DNA of 64,000 bases from Hyphochytrium catenoides (lineage: Eukaryota > Sar > Hyphochytriomycetes > Hyphochytriales > Hyphochytriaceae): assembly GCA_900088475.1 (NCBI GenBank), contig FLMG01002125.1, positions 6,869 to 70,868 of the forward strand. The letters run 5' to 3'. A program made the translations under genes and the position numbers. A model generated the notes under the pieces. That model saw only the letters and a list, made by a program, of their open reading frames with translations, did no database searches and was not told the origin of the DNA. Below, piece after piece: positions 1 through 16,753 of this stretch (the stretch's first letter is position 1; each line of letters starts with the position of its first letter).

Positions 1-1619
1 TATCACCCGCTTCTCTATATTCTCCTCGTTACTGTCGCTTCAGCTGCTGCTCAGTCCACCCTGCACCCTCAACTATCCTTGGGTGCTTAGTCCTAGGACT
101 GCGTCCTCACAGTTTTTCCCGCAGTTCTATGGGAACTTCCACACGGCCGCTGTATGCCAATTATTCCGCGGCACGTTCTGCCTCCCCTTCTCTCATGTCC
201 CCGGTTTTCACTGATATGTCGCAGTCCATGATACTTCCTACCTCCCTCTCGCCACCCCTGGCTTCGGAACTGGCTTCCTCATATTCTTCTTCCGCCATTC
301 ACTCAACCGTGGGAGAGGAGGGAGTAGCCCAAGACGCTCTGCCAATGATTGGGGATCCGATGGCCTCTCGTAAGGCCAGAACCCACTCTTCTATCGCCGT
401 CAGTCAAGCGATGGTTGATTCCATCGTTCACCTTGTGATGCTACCTCTACTTACCAATGACAAGCATTGACCCTTCCAAAAACAGCCCATAGCGCCTACA
501 TTTTGTCTTTAAACACATCTTTATCTAAGTCTCCATTCTCCTCTTCGTTCTCACATTCTGCAATCATGAGCTGACTGCTTACCCCCTTAACAGTTGCTTC
601 AAGGCAAACAAGCGATATGTTCGTACCTAATCAGTTGCTGGTTGGCAGCTCGCATCCAGCTTCTAGAGGCTTCAGAGGGGTTTCCGCAGGGTTTGCTTCA
701 GTTGCTGGAGGTCGGAATAGAGCTCAAGTTGCTTTTTAGGCTTTCATCTTCCTCAGTGGGTTTCTACCGTTCAAATATTCTTGAGATGTGCCTGTCGATA
801 TCATTTGTGCGAGGGCTGGCGAGGCTATCTGAGTGGCTTCGACCTTTCATGAGTTTTTTACGCATATGCGCGACTCTTGCTCCTCTATGAACTGCCCTGG
901 CTTCAGCATGAACCTCCTTGTCCATGCGTTGCTATCATTTATTCTGTCTTGCCATTTAACGCTTTGTTCCCATTTGCAGTCTCCACTTCTGCACTTCTTA
1001 CGGCGACGAGGCCTACCCAGATGATGATTCCTGTCACTACCGTTGTAAGCAAATCCTGTTATATGTGCCCATGAAAGATTTGAATCCGCAACCTTCCAGT
1101 TCGCGTCTATATCCGATGAGGTGACTTACAAAATCTCTGCTGTAGAGCACTCCACTCCCCGGGGAATCACCTAGTCAGGACCTGGCGACCCATCATCGGT
1201 GTAGGCCCATCGACGTCAACTTAACGAATGGAGTCCTCCGAGAGAGTTCAGCCGACGTGCTAAGGAGGTCTGCGAACAGTGAGGATAGAGACGGAACACA
1301 AGAACAGCAAGAACTCGTAGGTGGTCAATGCTCAGAGGTAGGCATACTCTGGTCTAGACGGCTCCAGCGACTCCAGTCAAGAATGCCTGAGCGCTTGGCC
1401 TGCCCCTCATCTTCTCTCCATAGATTTTCTCTTCTTTAGAGTCGCCTCGCCTCCCACACTCACCTTCAGCTCACCTTCTTCTTGGGTTTGTTCTCTATAG
1501 CTGTTAATGCATTGGTCAACTTCCTTTACCGGTGAAGGCACACGTCAATAACCTCTGGCTGCACTTTCTCGGGTCTAAAGCTCATTCATACCCATAACTT
1601 GCTTTTCCTATAGCAGAGT
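1..1619. other. No gene confidently recognised
   Basis: Only short frames are present and none shows a family signature. A possible internal exon follows a good acceptor (pyrimidine run then CAG at about 979): one frame has spaced cysteines and acidic residues and runs to a GTAAGC donor near 1047, but it cannot be linked to neighbours. On the minus strand a frame of about 90 codons stays open from roughly 1120 down to 848, without a usable ATG. The interval before 1620 ends in a pyrimidine-rich TATAG just upstream of the zinc-finger ATG, which suggests a 5' UTR intron. Confidence 0.3.
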
Positions 1620-3089
1620 ATGGCTGAACCTCCACGGAGTACGCCTGAGACTCCTCGGGGCTCTGAAAAGCAGCATAATGCTGATTCCTGCATTAGCGAG
1701 GAGATAAGCATGTTTGAGAGCAGGGTGGCTGATGAAGACCTTGATGTGCGTAGTTTAGCCGTTCTTAACCTTTTGCTTAGGCTTATACATGACCTGTATC
1801 GGTGCTCAACCTCACTGCTTCTCGCTGTCCAGAAGTGCTTCCCTTACTAAATGCCACTAATCCCATCCTACAACGAATCCCCTAGGGCGCCGCTAAGTCA
1901 GGAGGATCTCAGTCGGAGCCACAAAGGGGAATCCGTAAGCGGTACAAATGTGGGCATGAGGTGAGAGATTAGCGGTGCTTGATTAAGTATGGTCATCAAT
2001 TTGCCTGGAGTTACTTGCTTTATCCCACCCTTTTCGTATTCAGCTAATCTCAGGATGGAAAGTGCCAGCTTTGGCTTAGCTTTAAGACAGAAGTGTGGCC
2101 GTTTGTTAAGCGTTCTTAATGACGTCTCTCCCCTTTCCCGAATCGCTTGCCTGCTCAATGCATCTTATTGTGTAGCCTACTGTGGGCCTAAGGGTCAGTC
2201 TCCCTAACTCCTTGCGTAAATTCTCTTCTCCGCAGTCTTGTATCAAGGAATTCGATGGTCTAAACGACCTTCGTCGCCACTTGCGGACTCACACCTCAGA
2301 AAGACCATTTTTCTGTCCTGAACCCTCGTGTGAAAAGTCCTTTCGTCAAGAAGGAGCGCTACGAAGACATCAGCTAGTCCACAGTGGCGTCAAGCCTTAC
2401 ACATGCCGCTTTGGTTGTGGAAAGAAGTTCACGTCAATGAGGTATGAACGGTGTTTATAGAGAAAGTGCACGTAACGACGGGACAGGTGGACCGGCTGGA
2501 CAAAGGCAAGAGCATAGTTTGTGCCAAATCCGTCTCCGTACACGTTGCTGGGGTGCTGATACTAGTGCCACTAGCAACATGACCGATCATGAGCGACAGC
2601 ACACAGGGATCAGGCCCTTCAAGTGTCATGATAAGGGCTGTGGGAAGTCCTTCGCCACGGTCCAAGCTCTTAAGCATCATGTTAAGACTGTACATGGTCT
2701 GGAGGAACTGATAAATGATACAGCGGAAGAAGGAGGCGCGCATTGGAAAAGGCCTTCCTCCCTTCTGAATAGGGACGAGGAGGAAATGTGCGGCAACAAG
2801 CGATGTAAGCGGGTAAGCGGCTTGCCAAAGCAGTCTGTCTGCGACTACTCAGTCTTCTCAGGCACAGAGTTCTGGTTTGTATACGAACTTTCCCAAATTA
2901 TCTTCTCCGCTATGCATAGCTGAGAGCCAAGGCAAAGACTCAAGAAGAGCTGATTAGACGGCAAACTGAGGAGCTCACCAGCCTCAGAAAATTACTGAAG
3001 GTGAGTGGCTGTTGTTCGCCGAGTTTACCTCCTATTTCCAGCTGCCGTTCATGACGCCTACTGGACCCAGGACCTTCAAGATCGCTTAA
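1620..3089 (+). CDS. C2H2 zinc-finger protein, four fingers, spliced
   Basis: Likely nuclear nucleic-acid-binding protein. Exons read by phase: 1620-1745, 1886-1960, 2236-2441, 2575-2812, 2920-3000, then a short last exon whose boundaries are uncertain (from 3042 a frame stops at 3089; an alternative acceptor at 3069 extends a coiled coil). Finger 1 is split by an intron: KCGHE ends one exon and SC begins the next, giving C-x4-C-x12-H-x3-H. Fingers 2 (FFCPEPSC), 3 (YTCRFGC) and 4 (FKCHDKGC) follow; the spacing of finger 3 decides the acceptor at 2574. The N-terminal 42 residues are polar and acidic. After the fingers comes an acidic linker and a Glu/Arg/Leu-rich helix (EELIRRQTEELTSLRKLLK) that looks like a short coiled coil. 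Adjacent fingers with long Cys loops resemble TFIIIA-type proteins, but TFIIIA has nine fingers, so I do not assign that name. Confidence 0.75.
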
Positions 3090-4307
3090 AGCCCGTGAGA
3101 GCTCAACACAGTTCAAGCAAGGCGCCTTCGTAAAGTCGGAGTTACCACGTACAGAAGGACCACGAAGAGCAATTGTCAAAGAGTTCTCTCATATATTCCA
3201 GTCCTTAGCTGTTGGTATAGGGTCGAATCGCCTTGCCATCAAGGGAGCACACTCTCGCCTCCTACTCTGCTGGGCTAGAATGGTACGGAGTCATGGGCTA
3301 GGTCGCAGGCTTGCCTAGGGCACCGCGGAGTGAAGGGCTCAGGTTCTAGCCGCACTGGCGTATTGGCTATAAGAGCTGCTTCCCCTTTCCAGCTTCCCTC
3401 ATGGGACTCAAAAAGTGAGGTTCTTGCTCGCCCTCCACCCTCTCCGTGTGGTGGCCCTCTCCGTACTGATGGAGGAGGAAAATGGTATCCTGGGAATCTG
3501 AAGGACCGCATCGGTCCCCTGCCCGGAAATAGGACTATACCACGATTAGCCAAGGCCTCCTTACCCTCAGTACTGTTCTCCTCCCAAAGACTGCCCCTGT
3601 CAGTTCAGAGAGGTTTTTCCAATTTCTGGCCTCTTACATAACTATGAGCGTGCCATTCTCGAAGCCGCCTTTTTCTATTTGTGTCCTGAGTTTTCCAGGA
3701 CGCTGCTTTCAGAACGAGTCTGATTAAGACATATCGCTAGCCGAAATCCTCGTGAAGAGCGGACAAGATCAAGAATCTCACTCTCCGTAATCTGTTAGGT
3801 CGTCAAGGGCGAGGAGCACAGGCAACCTGTTGCTGGAGGCGGTGCTTATGTAAAGGGTGACATCTCTACTCCGTGGCTGTGAGCACTCGCTGTCATCACA
3901 GATTTAGAGCTGTCCTCAGGACCTCTTCCAATAGGGAAGACAGCACTAAGTACTGGCGTGCGCACCCTGAGCTAAGAGAAAAGCGGCGCTTCGAGGCACA
4001 AGAGAAGAGAGAGAAAGGGCATTGTGCCTTTTATGAGAAAGAGATGGCGCTTCGCTCGCTAATAATATGACTGCTATCCTGTTCTCCATAGTTAATACTC
4101 CTACCTACATTGACGGGGTGGGTATGTCCATAATGGCACTGGTACCCTATAGTACCCTCTGTGGTGAGTGTGGTGGGTGGGAGCCGCGGTGGTTACATTT
4201 TGGCAAGGATGGTCAGCGCTGGAGAGTGGAGGAGAAGAGAGGTAGCACGTGATGGGGGACGAGGAGGGATGGGGATGATGGGATGGATTGATGGATGCTG
4301 CACTCCC

Positions 4308-4342
<35 letters not shown>

Positions 4343-5179
4343 GGCTCTCTGTCTTTCTGGCTCTCGTCTGGATATGTTTCTTCCTGTCCCTCCCTCTTCC
4401 CTTCATTGAGTCGTTTCTCGCCCTTCACCTCTTCTCTCCCTCTAGCTCTTGTTCCTGGGTTAAAGCTCGTCTGGCTCTCCACATCTCTCTTTCTGTGAGC
4501 CACCACGTCGCTGGTGCTGGCCTTCTCTCACTGGCGTTCTCTCACTGGCCCCCGGCCTTGATTCTCCCTCATCCCAAGGAAGGAATCTGAAACCTTACCT
4601 CCTCTCTTAGGCCTCCTGGCCTTTGCTCCTTTCCAGCCCAATCCTCGCTTTATAAAGACTACCTTTGCTTCTGGCTCGAATGAGGTTTCACTTTTATCTG
4701 CATCCTACCTTTGAAGCTTCCCTGACTGTTTCTGGCTGTTGACCCTTGCAAGTCTAAGTTGCAGGCACAGCTTGTACTTTTCCCATTAAGGTGGCCAATC
4801 ATATCTGCTCTTCACCCTCCTGATCCTGTCCCTCCCCACACACTTCATCGGCTAAGGCGCAGAATAGGGGCCAAGGCACCCATCCATTCTTGTTGCAACC
4901 TTCCCATCGGCCTAACTGTCTGCACACGAAGGAGCAGTTTCCAAACCCGTGGGGAGTTCTCCTTATTGTCTCTCTCCTCTTGCGTCTGAGTGTCTAAACG
5001 AATCGGGCTCACGTACAAGAACGGAGCCACTCTGCGCCTCTCTCACAGCCGTATCTTCAGTGCAGCGCTAATTCTCCTCAAGAAGGCGACGATACGGCCG
5101 CCGGAAAGTACGGAGATTGATCTAGTTGTAGATCTCTCGTCTTCTCGCTTTCTCTCAGTTGATCTAGAGTTCTTGAGCA
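3090..5179. other. Intergenic or UTR sequence, no supported gene
   Basis: About 2 kb with no frame that shows a protein family or a consistent chain of splice sites. It may hold the 3' end of the zinc-finger gene and the 5' UTR of the kinase. A frame near 3930-4070 is rich in Lys, Arg and Glu but has no recognisable start or partner exon. Confidence 0.4.
4305..4342. repeat. CT microsatellite
   Basis: A nearly pure (CT)n tract with one CG and one GG interruption, followed by imperfect CT-rich sequence to about 4370. It produces spurious Leu/Ser and Arg/Glu open frames on the two strands. Confidence 0.9.
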
Positions 5180-9292
<4,113 letters not shown>

Positions 9293-11080
9293 CCGGTCTC
9301 GCCCTGCGCCTCGCTACCGTTCCCGCTTCCTTCCTACTTTCCTTATTTGAGATCAGCTACAACATAAGCTATGCCGTCTAACAGCACCTCATGATGACTT
9401 GTCATCCCAGTAGTTCTCAAGGTTTTCTTTATGAAGAAGTTAAGCCATTAAGTTCAGTCCGTTCAATGTCTCAAAGTGGGTCGGAGACCGTTGGAAAGCA
9501 CCTCACAAGATGAGCCCAGCAGCCAGCCATTGACTGCTCTAGAGGGTGAGAAGCATAAAGTTATTAACAAGAAAGCGGTAGGCAGCGCGACCAGAAACCA
9601 GGATAGGAATATTCAGAAAAGCCTTGATCCATCCAGACGTTTGACAAGAGACCTTGGATCCTCACCAATAAATGAGCTTTTTTCTGTAAGGAACTCTTTG
9701 CTTCACTTAAAGCAGTCTCCTTCCCGGACACCGACATGGGATGGGAGCCGCACCTTCTGGTCAAGAGCTGTTGGCTTAGGAACAGAAGCAGGTAACAGAT
9801 CTCTCATTCTTTTATAAAGTGAATATGGTTAGCCTTTGGAAGGTGCAGCCCAAACGCCCTGACCTGTAGCTATCAGACTGAAAATAGGCATAGAGTAACC
9901 GCTACTACCCTGAACGGACTTCGCTTTGCCCGTCAATGAAAGACATCACGAACCATGCCCGCATCATGTTGTCCTTACTTAGCAACAGCTGCTGAATGAC
10001 GTATCCTTCGGACAGAGTCCACGTCGCAACGGGCAAAGAGAGAGAGACTGAGAGACAGACAGAGAGACAGACAAAGAGACAAAGACGGCGAGACAAGGAC
10101 AAGAGGAAGATAAGAACGCGATGAGGAGCGGACGACAGGGATGACGATGATGCAGGCAGGGAGAAGAGCCACACACTCGCTGCTTCTGCTTCTCAAAGGG
10201 CCACAATCGGTGGTGATGGATGATGGCTTGGACTATGTATGGCGCCACCACACCCGAAAGTGAAAGTGAACGAATCCCCAAGCCGAGAATAGCTGCCAGT
10301 GTTCAGCACCAACATCGATCTCTTAACTGTCTCCAATTCGGCCCTATCTTCGTAAAGTTCGTGACAGCAGGACAAAGAGACCACAAAGCGTTTTCTCAAA
10401 GGTGTACAATGGGAGCCAGTTTCAGCCTGTCCTTGTGGGGCAGCCTTCAGGCCTACAATGATGACAGACCTAAAGTTTGACAGCGGTTCCTGGGCGAGGT
10501 TTAAAAGATGGCACTGTAAAGAAGCCTCATCCTTCAAAGGAAATGACGAAACAGGGAAGACAGAGAGGGAACGACAGCTAGTAGAACGACCGAGATAGAC
10601 AGATCATGAGGGAGATACCAGACATACCAATAAGAGCTTGCTTTAGAGTAAAATTTAAAAGCTCTATCAAGAGAGAAATGGGTGATGAGAGACAGAGGGA
10701 CCTAGAGATATGGAGGGTGATAAGAATCCTTGCTAAATGTTCTCAGTCATTGAACCCTGAAGACCCACTGTACCTCCCTGAAGACTGCGTGCCATGCGGC
10801 TGCATGATGATAGATCGAAGCGGCTCGCTCGACTCATGATGAAGATCTTTCTCATAGTCCGGTCTCTCCTCGACGTGTGAAGATCTCCATCAGGATACAT
10901 CAGTGGCACTCCATGACAGGACCTGACCGGCAGAGGTCGTGGACAAAAGGGGGATTGAGAAGATCGGTTTTGTTCATTAGTCATTAGCTGCCATACTTTC
11001 CTCTTCCTACTACCTAGCTCTCTCCACTAGCAGGTCGTGAAGAGCTCTTTACCCGTCTCTGGTGACGGTGGGAGGGGAAA
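9293..11080. other. Intergenic, no supported gene
   Basis: About 1.8 kb between two same-strand genes. I see no frame with a family signature. It contains an AGAGAC/AGACAG-rich stretch at 10035-10090. An acceptor-like CTAGCAG at about 11034 shortly before the next ATG suggests a 5' UTR intron of the downstream hydrolase. Confidence 0.4.
10035..10090. repeat. AGAGACAGAC-type simple repeat
   Basis: An imperfect GA/GACA microsatellite: AGAGAGAGAC followed by repeats of GAGAGACAGACA, decaying to the right. It makes low-complexity Ser/Leu/Cys frames on the minus strand. Confidence 0.85.
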
Positions 11081-14000
11081 ATGTCCGGCTCTATGTTCGC
11101 GGTGGAAATCACTGAGCACTTCTATATAACAGTGCAAGATGGAACCAAGCTCGCAGCCAAGGTAAGTGCCAATCACTGCAAAGCAAGGGTATAACCCAAA
11201 TTAGAAGCATGAGGATAGACACGGTGGGAAGAAGGGACTGCTGTCGGTGACCTAAAAGTTAGGTCCAAAAGGGCTAAAAGTAAGAAGAGACGGATTAGGG
11301 GTTACAGCGAAGAGAAGGAGCAGCGTTACGTGCCTAAGGCCTTATACTCTTTTCCCTCCCAGCTCTGGATGCCAGTGCCAGTGAGCCCTGATTCGCAACC
11401 GGCCAAGGTAGGCTATCAACGCGCCTAGCGTGGTACTTCTTCAGAGCTGTTGTTGGCCATATCTTACAAGTCTCCTTCCCCCTTTCCGCTTTAAGTTCTC
11501 AGCCATTCTGGAGTATCTGCCCTATAGAAAGAGCGACTGGTGGGTAAATTTTGGAGTCAAGAGCTCAACGACGAGCGTTTGTGCCTTTTCTTGCCTTATT
11601 TGTCTAATTCCTCTGTTTCTTTCCTGACCCGTTCGTCTGATAGTACTCGATGCCCGCTTGCCGCTTATCCTAGGCGGCTGGTTGCGTTCTTCTCCTCTGT
11701 TTGGTTCCGCGTCTCTCCATCACTCCGGCTGCGGCGTGTCGTCGTTTCCTGGCCCCTTGACCTAACATTCTATCGGTCATTTACCTCTCCACTTTGAGCC
11801 CTAGTCCTTCACCGTTGTTCGCACTGTACCTTCAGTTCACTCTTGGTGCTATTTCCATGTCTCAGGACGGCTCGTCGAGACTCTCTAAATCACGATTGGA
11901 TGGCTGCTCGAGGCTTTGCTATAGTTCGAGTGGACATCAGGGGCACCGGAGATTCCGAGGGCCATCAAGACGATGAGTATACGATGCAGGAGATAGACGA
12001 TGGCGTGGAGATTGTCAATTGGATTGCCCAGCAGGACTGGTGCACTGGAAGAGTTGGACTCTTTGGTAAAAGCTGGGGAGGTAAGAATATAGGACAAGAT
12101 TGCAGAAGACCAGACCTATCACAGGGAGAGCTGCATATCCATGATCAGACAGGAGTTGGTTCAATAGGGTGCAGCTTATGGTCAACCTCTCTGCATCCCG
12201 ACATGGCTCAGAGTGCTATATGGGAGTGGTCTGGCCATCCTTCCATAGAGTGTAACCTATAAGAAGAAAAAGGGCCAGCAAAGTATTGAGAAATGAGGGC
12301 AGATGAGATATACGGGCTATTTACCCTTGAGCTTATCGACTTTCTTCTGTCTGTTACCCGCTGAGTTAGGTTTCAATGGTCTACAGATTGCCCAGAGGCA
12401 ACCAGAAGCTCTTAGAGGAGTTATTTCCCTCTATTCAACTGACGATCGCTATGCTGACGACGTTCACTATGTAAGTTAGCCAGCAGTCATCCGTTTCTTG
12501 AACTCCCGCGGCATAGCGCCCTCTTAGCACGACGTTTATAGGTTGTCTCTGTTGAGCTCAGTGGGGGCCGTCCGTCTGTATATTGATGTAGCCTTTTACC
12601 ATGAAGGACGGAGGCTCTAGTAGCCAGCAAGGGGTCTGCTCTTCTTACCACTCTTTCTGTTTTGTGACCTGCCTATACTACTGCTTTCTCTTGTTGTTCC
12701 TCCTATATTCCAGACTGGAGGGTGTGTTCTTGGATCGGAGGCACTGAGTTGGGCCTCTGTCATGTTCGCTTGGAATGCTCGACCCCCTCTTCCGGGAAAT
12801 GTGGGACCGAACTGGAAAGATGTCTGGCTGAAGCGACTGGAACGGCACAAACCCTTCCTCCATGAGTGGCTGGCACACCAGGCACGAGATAAGTACTGGC
12901 AGCACGGATCAGGTATTTCGCACGTAACAATGTCATAGAGCAAGAGTTGTCCAAGTATAACGTTTGCGCGAGCATAGCATTCTTTAGAATAGAGATAAAG
13001 TTCAGAAAGCCAAAATGACCTCGGGCTGAAAAGTCTTAGCCGTAGACAACACGGAGCACGCCCAGGGGGAAGACCGCTATGCACACCGACGGATAGCGTC
13101 GTATATGGATGTTGTGGATGACATGATGCTCCTGTTGCTCGATGGGTTGCTTTCTGAGCTAAAGTAGTCTTTGATTTGCTCTCCTTCCTTTCCAAGTCTG
13201 TGAAGATTTTGCTGGCATCCGATGCCCAGTGTTGGCTATCGGCGGATGGGCTGATGGATATCATAATGCCGTACTAAGACTCGTGGCTGGGCTTCCGGGC
13301 TTCAGGAAAGGAATAATTGGGCCATGGTGAGTTATCGTGGAGATGAAAGAGAGAGTAAGGGAGACACTACTCTAAGTTAGGGCTATCCAAGTAGTCAATG
13401 GGACCAAAAACAGAGGACTGATTAGGAAGCTAACCGCTTCCGTAGTATGGTAGGAAGGGGAAAGGAGGGTGTAGAGTGCTCATCTAACCAACAAAGATTT
13501 TGCTACAGGAGTCACGACTGGCCCAATATTGCCACACCCGGGCCGCAGATCGGATTCCTAGAAACCTGCAGACAGTGGTGGGAGTTCTGTCTCAATGGCG
13601 TGAAAAATGAAGGTTAGTGACATGCCCAAAGACGCCTTAGGAATCGCGGGATGCGGGGACGACCGAGAGTCTTTGGATACATATGGGTGCGAAAGGAGTA
13701 GGCACCGACATAAGCGCATTGCGGGAGGCCATACGAGAAGCGCCAAGAGGCCTACTTTCATGAGCATGCCAGAATAACCCTTCTCTTGGCTCCCTTCTCC
13801 GCAGTGGAGCACTATCCAGACCTTCAAATATTTGTACGCGAGCACGTTGAACCATCTGCACAGGTATGTGTCGTATAAGGAGTGATCTCATTGCGAAAGT
13901 GAAGACGGCTTCTTTTGCGTTGAGTTAATGGTATCGACAGTGTAAATGAGGAGGAAAGGCAGGTCCAGGCTGTACGTTATAACGCTCAGTACACATAGCG

Positions 14001-15570
14001 GGGAACATGGATTTGGGGACTATTGTCATCTGCTTACCTGTTGACATGTTAAAATTTGGGTTTCCTCCTTAAGACTTCGTTAGCTCCTGGCAAATGGGTG
14101 GGCATCCAGGAGCTGCCGTCCTCAACTCATAGCAAACGGCGTACCTTCTCTCTGGGTCCACGGTTGCTGGAGCCAATGAGCAGCATCTCAAGAAAGATCG
14201 AGGGAGATCCGTGCTATCATATAGAGAGTGGGCTTCGCCGAACGGTGCAAACAACGACTCTGCAGGGTTCTTGGGCAGGAGAGTGGCTATCGTTCGGAGG
14301 GCCAGATATGCCTGGAACTCAAGTAAGCGCGAGTTACCCCGAGAGCCTTGTGATAGTCTCTTCCCTTCCTAAATTTTCCTTATTTGTCTCCTCCACGAAA
14401 CGGTTTTCCGCCCAACTTGAGCTGCATAGTGCTCTCGCAATCTAAAGCGCTATCTGTGATGAAGAGAGGTTTCTGACTCTTGATGTAGAACATAGAGGAT
14501 GCTCTTGCCCTTTCCTGGGATACGGAGCCGTTGGAGGCCAGTATTGAGGTGCGCCCTTCACTGGGCTTCCTTCTTTCGCTCGTAGATTGTCCTTCCTTTT
14601 TTCTCTTCCTCACGGTGTAACTTCTACTTCTGTAACCATATCCCCTGTCGTCTTTAGTCACCTGTGTCTGTATCATCTGTATGCAACTAAGCCACTCCAC
14701 CTGAGAAGGCTTATTCCTGTGTCTGCAGTTATTCGGCCACCCAGAGCTAGATTTAGACATTGAGGTTGATCAGCCACAAGCTTGTGTGATAGCCAGACTC
14801 TGTGACGTCTCCCCAGCAGGCAGTTCAGCTCTTATCTGCAGGTTGGGTTTCGTCTCCAGAGCGACGCTTGCGCTTTCTCTTCCCTTAAGCTACCTCTTGT
14901 TTGTACGCCGTTACGTAGAGGGATCCTGAACCTCACCCATCGAGCTGGACATGACGTGAATAGTCTCGCCATTTGCCCTATAAAGGAGCCCTTCCGTGTT
15001 CATTTGAAGCTGAATGCGTGTGCTTACGAGATCCAAAAAGGGCACAAGTAAGACACTTGTAGCATTTGATATAGCTGACGGAAGCGGACTAAATACTTCT
15101 GAGTGATTCCTCTATCGTTTGTCAAATTTGCCAGGCTGCTTCGGTTCCTAGTTCACTCTATGTCCTTAGGTTTCGTTATCATCTGACGCTCCACTTTGAA
15201 TCCTGCGTTGCAGACTCCGCTTGAGCTTGTGCTCCTTCTACTGGCCTCTCGTATGGCCTTCTCCTCATCCAACTACTTTGACAGTGCTAGGCTCTCCGTC
15301 AATGACAACAAATACCCTCTCTTTTCCTCTTCTCCCTGAGCGAGTGCCATGTCCCATCACCAAACATCCTGTCGAAATAGGCGCAGCCCTAAAGTGCTTG
15401 TGCCTTAAGCCTGGAAGGGATCTTGAGAGGTGAAGGTGTCTTGTCTTACTCTATTTATGATGTTCCCCCTTTTCTTCGGCATCACCTCTCGTTTCCTCTT
15501 GCATTTGTTTTCGCTCACGAATCCCTAATCTCGATATAGCTGTCTGTCTGTCTCTCTTGTTCTCTCTCTT

Positions 15571-15601
<31 letters not shown>

Positions 15602-16753
15602 GTGTCAGCTGTCTTCTCTACTTTTCCTTCTCTATATTGTCTACATTCCAACCATTCAACACTTTCCTTAATTCGTGCTTCGCTGGGCCTTTTATAGGAA
15701 ACTCGAAGTATCTCTCTCTCATGGCACCCAGTCTTTAGTCGTGTCCGAGGATGAGGGCCAGAACCTATTGTTGAATAGGTGGGCAATCTAGTCCAACCTC
15801 AACTTTCCTCCTCATTCTTATTTGCCTCAAACCCCAAGAGGACTTCTCAAGCTTAGCCTTGCGCCGGAAGTCGCGCTCCTCTCTCCGTAATGTCCCTGCT
15901 TCAACTCTGTCGCCAACCATCTAGGTAGCCAGGCAGACCTCACATCGCCTCTGATTTGCAAGTCGTTATCTCACATAAGTCTCCACCTCTGATATGGAAT
16001 TGCCTCTACATGCATCTTTACCATTGCTCCCCTTTATGCTATGCAGTGGAATCATCATGGAAGAGCAAGGGGTGAAAATTTATACAATTCACTCTGACTC
16101 TACGTCCCCGACAGTGCACATACAAAGAAGCCTTAGATATCAGGTATGTCAGCAGTAACAGGGACCAATCCGAGTCTCAAATGCACCCGTTCTTGGTCCT
16201 TTCGTTCGCTTCTGGCCCTCTTACGTTGTGGAGCTTGCTTTCTGGCAGCACCATGCCCTTTGTACGCTAACCAAACAGTATCCAAGTCATCCGTCCTATC
16301 TCTATCTCTGCTACTCCCCAAGGCATTCTCCAGTCCCAGTGTTCCCTCGGACTCGTATGTACCTTTCTTCCACCTTGACGTTAGCTTACTTCTGTCCCAC
16401 GCTTTTCCCGACTGCTTTCTTCGGTTTACTCACCCATAGTCTCTCCTTTTCCACCAATTGTGTGCATCCCTTACTTCGTCAACTTTGTGGGTCCCCTATG
16501 CGAATCTTCACAGCAACTGGAAGATCACGCACTCGCCATTATTCGGCAACATGCCCAGGAGCCCTTCTCCGTCGAGCTTTTAGAGAATATTGAAAGCCAG
16601 CCCAAACAATGGATGGTAGAGATCGATACGAACAGCTCAATGTCTTCAGACGAGAACTTTTTCTATCTGGAGGATGAACTGATTGTGAAGCATGACCACA
16701 AGCAAGTCATGAGGAAAAAATGGAAGAAGGACATCAAACGTTACTTTGTTTGA
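11081..16753 (+). CDS. CocE/NonD (X-Pro dipeptidyl-peptidase S15-like) alpha/beta hydrolase
   Basis: Predicted 693 aa in 16 exons: 11081-11161, 11363-11407, 11496-11539, 11866-12080, 12370-12470, 12714-12912, 13197-13326, 13509-13612, 13805-13863, 14074-14322, 14489-14548, 14729-14841, 14919-15047, 15214-15429, 16047-16143, 16514-16753; every phase closes. Family landmarks are the LEYLPYRKSDW segment, the VDIRGTGDSEG turn, nucleophile Ser126 in GKSWGGF (split by an intron), Asp248 in GGWADGY and His274 in WSHDWP, giving a full catalytic triad. The C-terminal half carries the jelly-roll domain (LRLSLCSFYWPLVWPSP) and the typical C-terminal RKKWKKDIKR segment. It should hydrolyse esters, amides or X-Pro peptides; the substrate cannot be read from sequence. 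Length matches bacterial CocE/NonD hydrolases (about 670 aa). No signal peptide is evident, so it is probably cytosolic. The exon before 16047 is joined directly to 15429 by phase; a small extra exon between them is possible. Confidence 0.92.
15541..15602. repeat. CT-rich microsatellite in an intron
   Basis: TGTC and CT repeats ending in a pure (CT)n run at about 15577-15601. It lies in the long intron between the last conserved jelly-roll exon and the exon at 16047 of the CocE-type hydrolase. Confidence 0.88.

Noticed and set aside
1071-1165. tRNA-like sequence on the minus strand (T-arm-like GGATTCAAATC and a loop TTTGTAA)
   Set aside because: The T-stem has mismatches, no 5' acceptor strand pairs with the ATGGGCA end, and no anticodon stem closes.
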